DNA from: Streptomyces flavofungini
GTDB taxonomy: Bacteria; Actinomycetota; Actinomycetes; Streptomycetales; Streptomycetaceae
Direction of reading: 5' to 3'
Assembly: GCF_014650815.1 (NCBI RefSeq)
Contig: NZ_BMVR01000013.1
Location: 124,001 to 188,000 of the forward strand
Length of the DNA: 64,000 bases
Under the pieces are notes generated by a model. It was not told the DNA's origin. It saw only the letters and a program-made list of their open reading frames with translations, and ran no database searches. Numbering within the stretch: position 1 is the first letter of the stretch; the number at the start of each line of letters is the position of its first letter. This document shows, in pieces, positions 57,616-64,000 of this stretch. Both the position numbers and the translations under genes were made by a program.

Positions 57616-60600
57616 CCCGCACTCCCCGGACTCTGGTGCCACAACTTCCGCCCCGTGGCGGCCCGTTCGCCGGGCGGCTGGAGATCGGCCCACGGATGCA
57701 TCTCGTACCCGGTCTCCATCCGGATGCGCCGCCCGTGCACCGGGTCGGCCCCGGCGGGGGGCTCCCCCGGCTCGGCCAGGCGCGGCGCCACCGCGTCGAG
57801 GCCGCCCTCGCGGCGCAGCTCCACAAGATCCGCGAGGTTCCAGGCCGCCGCGCCGACGACGCTGAGGCTGCGCGGCCCGCGCCGCTGGACCACGCCGCGG
57901 ACGAGCAGCAGCCAGGAGTGGAAGACGGTGTGCGCGCAGGCGTCGTGGCTGTCGTCGAAGAAGGCGAGGTCGACCAGGCCGGTGCCGTCGTCGAGGGTGG
58001 TGAAGATGACGCGTTTGCCGGAGCGGATCGGCGGGGTCTGGGTGGCGGCCCTGGCGCCCGCGACCAGGACGGTGTCGCCGTGGCGCGCGGTGCGCAGGCG
58101 GCGCGCGGAGACCACGCCCAGCTCGTCGAGGAAGGCCTGGTGATCGTCCATCAGGTTCCGGGACGCGTCCATGGAGAGCACGCCCAGTTCGGCGCTGAGG
58201 CGCTCCGCGTCGTCGAGGTCGGGCAGTCCGGCGGGGGCGGTCCGGTGGCCGCCGGGGAGCGGGAGCTGGGGGCCGCGCGCGCCGCGGGCGCCGCGCTGCA
58301 GCTCCGTCAGGTGCAGTTGCAGGTCGCGGCGGTTGGCGCCGAACGCGTCGAGCGCGCCGACCTGCGCGAGGCGGGCGGCGAGCGGGCGGCTCGGCCGGGC
58401 CCGCTCCCAGAAGTCGAGCAGGGAGGTGTAGGGCTGTCCGGCCGCGACGCGCTCGGCCTCCGCGGCGCTGATGCCGTGCACGTCGGACAGCGCGAGCCGC
58501 ACGCCCCACGCCCCCGAATCGGACTCCAGTTCGATGCGATGGGCGACCGCGGACCGGTTCACGTCCAGCGGAAGCACCGGCACCCCGCGCCGCCGCGCGT
58601 CCGCGAGCAGCAGCCGCTTGGGGTACATGCCGGGGTCGTGGGTGAGCAGCCCCGCGTAGAAGGCCGCCGGGTGGTGGGCCTTCAGCCACGCGGACTGGTA
58701 CGTCGGCACGGCGAAGGCCACGGCGTGCGCCTTGCAGAAGCCGTACGAACCGAAGGCCTCGACGATCTCCCAGGTGCGCGCGATCGTTTCCGCGGAGTAC
58801 CCCTTCGCGGCCGCCGCCTGTGCGAACCAGAAGCGGATGCGGCCCTGCGACTCGGGGTCGGACAGCCCGCGCCGCACCCGGTCCGCCTCGTCGCGCCCGC
58901 AGCCGGTCATGAGGTGCACGATGTCGATGATCTGCTCGTGGAAGACGACGACTCCGTACGTCTCCCGCAGCGGCTCCGCCAGGTCGGGGTGCGGGTAGCG
59001 GATCGGGGCGCGGCCGTGCCGGGCCTCGATGAACGGCCGCACCATGTCGGCGGCGACGGGCCCCGGACGGAACAGCGAGATGTCCACCACCAGGTCGTGG
59101 AAGTCCGCGGGCTGCAGGCGCCCCACCAGGTCGCGCTGGCCCGGCGACTCGATCTGGAAGCAGCCGAGCGTCTCGGCGGAGCGGATCAGTCGATACGTCG
59201 ACGAGTCGTCCGGCGGGATCGCGTCCAGGTCGAGCGGGGTGCCCGTGGCCCGCTCGACCTCCGCGGCGGCGTGCGCCATCGCCGACTGCATCCGCACACC
59301 CAGGACGTCGAGCTTGAGCAGGCCGAGGTCCTCGACGTCCTCCTTGTCGAACTGGGACATGGGCAGGCCCTCGCCGCTGGTGGGCATGACGGGGGTGCGG
59401 GCGAGCAGGGACGCGTCGGAGAGCAGCACGCCGCACGGGTGCATGGCGACACCGCGGGGCAGCGCGTCGAGCCCTTCGACCAGCTCCCAGAGCTTGCCGT
59501 GTTCCTCCGCCTCGGCCGCTATCCCGCGCAGTTCGGGCAGCTCCTCCATGGCGGCCCGGGCGTCGCGGGCGCGGATGTGCGGGAAGGCCTTGGCGATCCG
59601 GTCGATGTCGGCGGGGTCCATGGACAGGGCGGCGCCCACGTCCCGGATCGCGTGCCGGACCCGGTACGTCTCCGGCATCGCGACGGTCGCCACCCGCTCC
59701 GCGCCGAAGCGGCCGATGATCGCGCGGTAGACCTCCAGGCGGCGCGCGGACTCCACGTCGATGTCGATGTCCGGCAGGACCCGCCGCCGCGTGGACAGGA
59801 ACCGCTCCATGAGCAGACCGTGCTCGACCGGGTCGGCGTGCGCGATGCCGAGCAGATGGTTGACCAGGGATCCGGCGCCGGAGCCGCGTGCCGCGACCCG
59901 GATGCCCAGGTCCCGTACGTCGTCCACGACTTGGGCGACCGTCAGGAAGTAGGAGGCGTACCCGTGGTGGGCGACGATGTCCAGCTCGTGGTGCACCCGC
60001 TCCCAGTACGTCCGGGCGTCCGGGCGGCGGTCGTAGCCGCGCAGGACCATCCCGGCCGCGGCCCGCGAGGCGAGGACGCGCTGCGCGGTGCGCCGCCCGG
60101 CGCCGACCAGGCCCGGCTCGGGGAAGCGCACCGAGCCGATGCCGATGTCGTCCTGCGGGTCGACCAGGCACTCGGCGGCGGCCGCCCGCGTCTGTTCGAG
60201 CAGGCGGTACGCGGTGTCGCGGCGGAACCCCGCGGCCTCCACGATCCGCTCGGCGACGGCCAGCATGGCGGCCTCGCCCTTCAGCCACCGCTCACCGCTG
60301 TCGTGGGGCCCGGCCGGGGCGATGGGCACCAGGCGGCGGGCGGCGTCGAGGACGTCGGCGACGGGGCCCTGGCCGGGGTCGGCGTAGCGGACGGCGTTGG
60401 TGAGGACGGGGCGCAGACGCTGTTCGGCGGCGAAGCCGACGGTGCGGGCGGCCAGGCGCAGGGAGCCCGGCCCTGTGCCCGTGCGGCCGTGCCAGACGGC
60501 TTCGAGGCGCAGCGCGTCGCCGTACCGCTCGCGCCAGGGCGCCAGGAGGCGGGCGGCGCGGTCGGGGCGGCCGGCGGCGAGCGCGCGGCCGACGTCGGAC

Positions 60601-61049
60601 GCGGGGCCGAGCAGCACGGTCAGGCCGTCGCCGCGGCAGTCCTCCCAGGGCAGCACGGGCGGGCCTTCGCCGCTCCGGTGCGCGGCGCTGACCAGACGGC
60701 ACAGCTCGGCCCAGGCGGTGGCGCCGTCCCGGGCGAGGAAGGTCACCCGCGGGGTCGACTCGTCGATGAAGGCACCGCCGCGCACCGGGGTCCGACGGCG
60801 CGCGCCCCGCCCGCCCCGCTCCCCCGGCTCCGGCGGGTCCACCGCGAGGTCCGCCCCGAACAGCGGCCGCACCCCGGCCTTCTCACAGGCCTTGGCGAAC
60901 CGGACCGCGCCCGCGAGGGTGTCCCGGTCGGTGAGCGCGAGCGCGTCCATGCCCCGCTCCTCGGCGCGCCCGGCGAGCCGCTCCGGGTGCGAGGCCCCGT
61001 ACCGCAGGGAGAACCCGGAGACGGTGCGCAGATGCGTGAACCCTGGCAC
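57612..61049 (-). CDS. dnaE2: Error-prone DNA polymerase III alpha subunit DnaE2
   Basis: A 1145-residue C-family polymerase for SOS mutagenesis and translesion synthesis. The order is a PHP domain (GFTHLRTVSGFSLRYGASHP), palm with catalytic acids in LPDIDIDVESARR, fingers (SLFRPGPVAADMV, VVFHEQIIDIVHLMTGCGRDEADRVRRGLSDPE shortened to VVFHEQIIDIVHLM), HhH and an OB-like C-terminus (RVIFTTLDDGTGLVDLAFF). It lacks the tau/clamp-binding tail of DnaE1. The usual HLHT in the first PHP motif reads HLRT here, so a PHP metal ligand is probably lost. GTG 61049 follows AGGAGG. A perfect LexA box lies 56 bp upstream, and imuB-like is coupled downstream. Confidence 0.95.
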   Translation of the reverse strand: MPGFTHLRTVSGFSLRYGASHPERLAGRAEERGMDALALTDRDTLAGAVRFAKACEKAGVRPLFGADLAVDPPEPGERGGRGARRRTPVRGGAFIDESTPRVTFLARDGATAWAELCRLVSAAHRSGEGPPVLPWEDCRGDGLTVLLGPASDVGRALAAGRPDRAARLLAPWRERYGDALRLEAVWHGRTGTGPGSLRLAARTVGFAAEQRLRPVLTNAVRYADPGQGPVADVLDAARRLVPIAPAGPHDSGERWLKGEAAMLAVAERIVEAAGFRRDTAYRLLEQTRAAAAECLVDPQDDIGIGSVRFPEPGLVGAGRRTAQRVLASRAAAGMVLRGYDRRPDARTYWERVHHELDIVAHHGYASYFLTVAQVVDDVRDLGIRVAARGSGAGSLVNHLLGIAHADPVEHGLLMERFLSTRRRVLPDIDIDVESARRLEVYRAIIGRFGAERVATVAMPETYRVRHAIRDVGAALSMDPADIDRIAKAFPHIRARDARAAMEELPELRGIAAEAEEHGKLWELVEGLDALPRGVAMHPCGVLLSDASLLARTPVMPTSGEGLPMSQFDKEDVEDLGLLKLDVLGVRMQSAMAHAAAEVERATGTPLDLDAIPPDDSSTYRLIRSAETLGCFQIESPGQRDLVGRLQPADFHDLVVDISLFRPGPVAADMVRPFIEARHGRAPIRYPHPDLAEPLRETYGVVVFHEQIIDIVHLMTGCGRDEADRVRRGLSDPESQGRIRFWFAQAAAAKGYSAETIARTWEIVEAFGSYGFCKAHAVAFAVPTYQSAWLKAHHPAAFYAGLLTHDPGMYPKRLLLADARRRGVPVLPLDVNRSAVAHRIELESDSGAWGVRLALSDVHGISAAEAERVAAGQPYTSLLDFWERARPSRPLAARLAQVGALDAFGANRRDLQLHLTELQRGARGARGPQLPLPGGHRTAPAGLPDLDDAERLSAELGVLSMDASRNLMDDHQAFLDELGVVSARRLRTARHGDTVLVAGARAATQTPPIRSGKRVIFTTLDDGTGLVDLAFFDDSHDACAHTVFHSWLLLVRGVVQRRGPRSLSVVGAAAWNLADLVELRREGGLDAVAPRLAEPGEPPAGADPVHGRRIRMETGYEMHPWADLQPPGERAATGRKLWHQSPGSAG

Positions 61050-61104
61050 ACGCACCTCCTGAACCTTCCGCTCTCTCGTCCCCGCCACCACCATAGACCA
61101 GATT

Positions 61105-61120
61105 TCGAACCAACGTTCGA
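61105..61120. promoter_or_regulatory. LexA (SOS) box of the dnaE2 operon
   Basis: TCGAACCAACGTTCGA is a perfect match to the actinobacterial/Bacillus SOS box TCGAAC-N4-GTTCGA. It lies 56 bp upstream of the dnaE2 GTG, in a stretch that is more A/T-rich than its surroundings. LexA repression relieved by DNA damage is expected. Confidence 0.92.
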
Positions 61121-61245
61121 TAGCAGGTTCCGGACGGCCCCCGCGCGGGTTCTTGGGCCGGTCATGGACGCGTTCCGGACGCGTCCCGTCATCCGTTCGG
61201 CCCACCCCGCCTGCGTGACCCCCGGGCGCCTCGGAGCGTGGGGGC

Positions 61246-62283
61246 ATGACCTTCGCCGACGAGTTGAAGAGCGCCGTCACCCCGCGAGCAGCCCTGCTCG
61301 TCGTCGGGGTGCTGGCCCTCCAGCTGCTGTTCATCGCCTCCTACGTGGGCGCGCTGCACCACCCGAAGCCGAAGGACGTGGCCTTCGGAGTGGTCGCCCC
61401 CGGCGCCGCGGCCGTGCAGACCAAGGACAAGCTGGCGAAGCTGCCCGGTGAACCGCTGGACCCGCGCGTGGTCAAGGACGAGGCGGCGGCGCGCAGGCAG
61501 ATCATGGACCGGAAGATCGACGGCGCCCTGATCGTCGACCCCCGGGGCACCACCGACACCCTCCTGGTCGCCTCCGGCGGCGGCAAGGCCCTCGCCAACG
61601 CCCTGGAGCTGATCGCCGTCAAGGCCGACGGCGCCGAGAAGCGCGCCGTGAAGACGGTCGACGTGGCCGCCGCCTCACCCCAGGACTTCAACGGCCTCTC
61701 GTCGTTCTACCTGGTCGTCGGCTGGTGCGTGGGCGGCTACCTGTGCGCCTCGATCATGTCGATCAGCGCGGGCTCGAAGGTGGCCAACCCGCAGCGCGCG
61801 GCGATCCGGCTCGGCGCCATGGCCCTGCTCTCCCTCGCGGGCGGCCTCGGCGGCGCCCTCATCATCGGCCCGATCCTGGGCGCCCTGCCCGGCTCGATCA
61901 TGGCCCTGTGGGGCCTCGGCGCCCTCGTCACCTTCGCGGTCGGCGCGTTCACGCTCGCCCTGGAGGCCATCACCGGCGTGGTCGGCATCGGCCTGGCGGT
62001 GCTGGTCATCGTGGTGGCGGGCAACCCCAGCGCGGGCGGCGCCTTCCCGCTGCCGATGCTGCCCCCGTTCTGGGAGGCGATCGGCCCGGCGCTGCCCCCG
62101 GGCGCCGGTACGTGGGTGGCCCGCTCCATCGCGTACTTCCAGGGCAACGCGGTGACGGGCCCGCTCCTGGTACTCGCGGCGTGGGCGGTGGCGGGGACGG
62201 CGGTCACCTTGCTGGTGGCGGTGCGCAGGACACGCGGCCAGGAGGCGGCCGGGCGAGCGGACACCAGCCCGTCCGGCGTTTGA
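61246..62283 (+). CDS. YhgE/DUF3533-like integral membrane protein
   Basis: A 345-residue protein with an N-terminal helix (ALLVVGVLALQLLFIASYVG), an extracellular domain of about 110 residues containing KPKDVAFGVVAPGAAA and KIDGALIVDPRGTTDTLLVASG, and five or six C-terminal helices. This is the layout of YhgE/Pip or DUF3533 proteins, related to ABC-2 permeases. No ATPase of ABC type is adjacent. ATG 61246 follows GTGGGGG. Its last residues (TSPSGV) and stop are encoded by the sequence CAGCCCGTCCGGCGTTTGA, identical to part of the tandem repeat block at 25098. The C-terminus therefore seems to derive from a dispersed repeat. Confidence 0.85.
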   Translation: MTFADELKSAVTPRAALLVVGVLALQLLFIASYVGALHHPKPKDVAFGVVAPGAAAVQTKDKLAKLPGEPLDPRVVKDEAAARRQIMDRKIDGALIVDPRGTTDTLLVASGGGKALANALELIAVKADGAEKRAVKTVDVAAASPQDFNGLSSFYLVVGWCVGGYLCASIMSISAGSKVANPQRAAIRLGAMALLSLAGGLGGALIIGPILGALPGSIMALWGLGALVTFAVGAFTLALEAITGVVGIGLAVLVIVVAGNPSAGGAFPLPMLPPFWEAIGPALPPGAGTWVARSIAYFQGNAVTGPLLVLAAWAVAGTAVTLLVAVRRTRGQEAAGRADTSPSGV

Positions 62284-62318
62284 CCTGACTGTCAGACCCC
62301 TCTGCAAGCCTGAACGAC

Positions 62319-63464
62319 ATGATCCGCACACTCGCCGTCGAAAACTACCGCTCCCTGCGCAAACTGATCGTCCCCCTGGACCGCCTGAACGTCATCACCG
62401 GCGCCAACGGCACCGGCAAGTCCAGCCTGTACAGAGCCCTCCGCCTGCTGGCGGACGCCGGACGCGGCGGCGCGGTCGCCGCCCTGGCCCGAGAGGGCGG
62501 CCTGCAATCCGCGCTGTGGGCGGGCGAGGCCAGGGCGGAAGCGGCGGGCATGCGCCTGGGCTTCGCGGGCGACGAGTTCGGATACGCGGTCGACTTCGGG
62601 CACCCCATCCCGACGTCGGGCGTCGGCGCGGCCCCGTCGCTGTTCAACCTGGACCCGGAGATCAAGCGCGAGTGCACCTGGGCGGGCCCGGTGCTCCGCC
62701 CCGCGGCGCTGCTGTGCGACCGCGGGGGCCCCGCGGTGCGCACGCGGACGGCGGACGGCGGCTGGCACCGTACGCAGGGCCTGCGGCCGTACGACAGCAT
62801 GCTGAGCGAACTGGCGGACCCGCAGCTCGCCCCCGACCTGCTCCGGCTGCGTGAGCTGATCCGCTCCTGGCGGTTCTACGACCACGTCCGTACCGACGCC
62901 GAGGCCCCGGCCCGCGCGGCCCGCATCGGCACCCGCACCCCGGTGCTCGGCCACGACGGCGCCGACCTGGCCGCCGCCCTGCAGACGATCCGCGAGATCG
63001 GCGACACCGAGGCGCTGGACGCGGCCGTGGACGACGCGTTCCCGGGCACGCGGGTACGGGTCGAGGACAACGCCGGACGGTTCGAGGTGCAACTGCACCA
63101 ACAGGGGCTGACCCGCCCCCTCGGCGCGGCGGAGCTGTCCGACGGCACCCTGCGCTACCTGCTGTGGGCCGCCGCCCTCCTCACTCCCCGGCCCCCCTCG
63201 CTCCTGGTCCTGAACGAGCCCGAGACCAGCCTCCACCCCGACCTCCTCCGCCCCCTCGCGGACCTGATCCTGCACGCGACCAAGGACACCCAGATCGTCC
63301 TGGTCACCCACGCCGACCCGCTGGCGGAAGCGGTCTCCAAGGGCGCGCGCCGCCACCGCGTGGACGTCAACTCCATAGAACTGCGGAAGCAGTCGGGCGA
63401 AACAACGGTGGCGGGCCGCGAGAGCCTGCTCGACGAGCCGCTCTGGTACTGGCCCAAACGGTGA
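62319..63464 (+). CDS. RecF/OLD-like AAA ATPase without nuclease domain
   Basis: A 381-residue ABC/SMC-type ATPase. It begins MIRTLAVENYRSLRKLIVPL, followed by Walker A in GANGTGKSSLYRAL. The signature motif is in ELSDGTLRYLLWAAALL, Walker B and the catalytic Glu are in LLVLNEPETSLHPDLL, and the H-loop is in QIVLVTHADPLAE. The middle is a helical insertion. Unlike OLD proteins there is no C-terminal TOPRIM nuclease. Such ATPases act in DNA repair or defence, but no nuclease partner is adjacent. The start lies 35 bp after the membrane protein stop, so the two may be cotranscribed. Confidence 0.9.
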   Translation: MIRTLAVENYRSLRKLIVPLDRLNVITGANGTGKSSLYRALRLLADAGRGGAVAALAREGGLQSALWAGEARAEAAGMRLGFAGDEFGYAVDFGHPIPTSGVGAAPSLFNLDPEIKRECTWAGPVLRPAALLCDRGGPAVRTRTADGGWHRTQGLRPYDSMLSELADPQLAPDLLRLRELIRSWRFYDHVRTDAEAPARAARIGTRTPVLGHDGADLAAALQTIREIGDTEALDAAVDDAFPGTRVRVEDNAGRFEVQLHQQGLTRPLGAAELSDGTLRYLLWAAALLTPRPPSLLVLNEPETSLHPDLLRPLADLILHATKDTQIVLVTHADPLAEAVSKGARRHRVDVNSIELRKQSGETTVAGRESLLDEPLWYWPKR

Positions 63465-63818
63465 CGCACCGCTCGGCACGCGGCTTCCCCATCGGCCTCC
63501 GGAGTTCCGCATCCGGCCATTCCCGTCCCTCCGGAAAGGCCCGACCGGCGTGACCCACTCCACTTCCGCGACCCCTGATCGCACATTTCGGCTATCGGGG
63601 AAACTTCCTCCGATTCCGCTGATTCCACTCCTTCCCGCCGGTCACGCGTGGTGCACCACACCCCAACCGACCGTGAGGGATCATCGCTTCACGCCACTAC
63701 ACACAGTTTTCAACCAACGACTCAAAGTCAGCGCTCGATGTGCTTTCGCTGTCGCCTTCGGCAAGACTCCGGTCCGTTCCGTTCGTTATTCGCAGAAACA
63801 AGCAAGGGAGTGTTCGAA
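63465..63818 (+). other. 354-bp gap before the protease-inhibitor gene
   Basis: No gene was seen. The stretch is less GC-rich than the rest (around 63640-63800), as expected for the promoter of a strongly expressed secreted protein. On the minus strand TGGCGTGAAG (63696-63687) matches nine of ten positions of the AdpA consensus TGGCSNGWWY (from memory). Secreted protease inhibitors are known AdpA targets in some streptomycetes. This is suggestive only. Confidence 0.35.
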
Positions 63819-64000
63819 ATGCGGTACATCTCTGGGGGGATCGCGCTGGGCGCAGCTCTGGCGCTCGGCGGCCTGGCCACCGCGGCCACCGCCGCGCCCA
63901 CGCCCACGACCACCGCCGCGCCCGCCGCCGCGAGTGGCTTCGCGCCCTCCGAGCTGGTGCTCACCGTCGGCTTCGGCGACAAGGCCGCCGACGCCTCGAT
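63819..64000 (+). CDS. Subtilisin-inhibitor-like (SSI) protein, N-terminal part
   Basis: The gene runs off the window; 60 residues are visible. It has a signal peptide (MRYISGGIALGAALALGGLA...ATAA), a Thr/Pro/Ala-rich spacer and then FAPSELVLTVGFGDKAA. This matches the start of the mature Streptomyces subtilisin inhibitors (YAPSALVLTVGxG). SSI proteins are secreted dimers that inhibit subtilisin- and trypsin-like proteases. ATG 63819 follows GGGAG. The disulfide cysteines and reactive-site loop lie beyond the window, so inhibitory function is inferred from family membership. Confidence 0.82.
   Translation, partial: MRYISGGIALGAALALGGLATAATAAPTPTTTAAPAAASGFAPSELVLTVGFGDKAADAS

Noticed and set aside
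57636..61451. A 1271-codon open frame on the plus strand opposite dnaE2/imuB
   Set aside because: It is the mirror of real high-GC3 coding DNA; it has no family motifs, while the minus strand encodes a textbook DnaE2.
63687..63696. AdpA-like sequence upstream of the SSI gene
   Set aside because: One mismatch to a degenerate 10-mer consensus is expected by chance at this frequency; mentioned in the gap entry but not called a site.
1..64000. tRNA, rRNA or other structural RNA genes
   Set aside because: No cloverleaf-like or rRNA-like stretch was recognised by eye; a covariance-model scan would be needed to exclude them formally.

Overview
This is a gene-dense, very GC-rich window with near-total G/C at third codon positions, frequent GTG starts, GGAGG-type ribosome binding sites and one rare TTA codon. 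It is a Streptomyces (or very close actinomycete) chromosome. From memory, the order soxR, alcohol/aldehyde dehydrogenase, citrate transporter, hmgA, Ser/Thr kinase plus SGNH lipase, dnaE2 resembles the conserved chromosomal order around SCO1697-SCO1739 of S. coelicolor. That was not checked. About 57 genes, pseudogenes or gene pieces fill the 64 kb. No tRNA, rRNA or CRISPR array was seen.

Layout. 0-5.4 kb: a secreted penicillin-acylase-type amidase, two unrecognised proteins and a BKACE-family enzyme. 5.4-13.1 kb: SoxR, then two acyl/aldehyde catabolic groups (MaoC + TetR; acyl-CoA dehydrogenase, TetR, alcohol and aldehyde dehydrogenases). Each TetR has its own repeated operator-like sequence. 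13-17.9 kb: CitMHS citrate carrier with an MFS protein, and a molybdopterin oxidoreductase under a third TetR. 18-21.4 kb: homogentisate dioxygenase, GntR regulator and an orphan type-ISP specificity-like protein. 21.5-25.3 kb is a decayed locus: an MFS gene split by a 135-137 bp MITE, a dehydrogenase fused out of frame to the tail of a LuxR regulator, and a block of 38-bp tandem repeats. 25.3-32.1 kb: a SigK/RskA-like sigma/anti-sigma pair divergent from a DUF4331-TPR-NicO metal-transport operon, with two back-to-back promoter-like motifs between them.

32.1-34.7 kb: a membrane Ser/Thr kinase and an SGNH lipase. 34.9-45.2 kb: an envelope or exopolysaccharide cluster (membrane protein, FemAB/CelD-type acetyltransferase, two GT2 glycosyltransferases, NodB deacetylase, a 1353-residue flippase-polymerase-like fusion) facing a GH39 hydrolase. 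One glycosyltransferase carries a TTA codon, which suggests bldA control. 45.3-48.7 kb: AAA ATPase, short GntR, acetyltransferase and a DUF402 protein. 48.7-53.2 kb: a tctCBA tricarboxylate transporter operon with a coupled acetyltransferase, divergent from a CitB-type response regulator without a visible kinase. 53.5-56.3 kb: an LPMO with a sortase signal, a secreted lipase and a pentapeptide-repeat protein. 56.6-61.1 kb: a dnaE2-imuB-like mutasome operon behind a perfect LexA box. 61.2-64 kb: a membrane protein, a RecF/OLD-like ATPase and the start of a subtilisin-inhibitor-like gene.

All calls come from reading the sequence. Family assignments rest on motifs recognised by eye and no database search was run.
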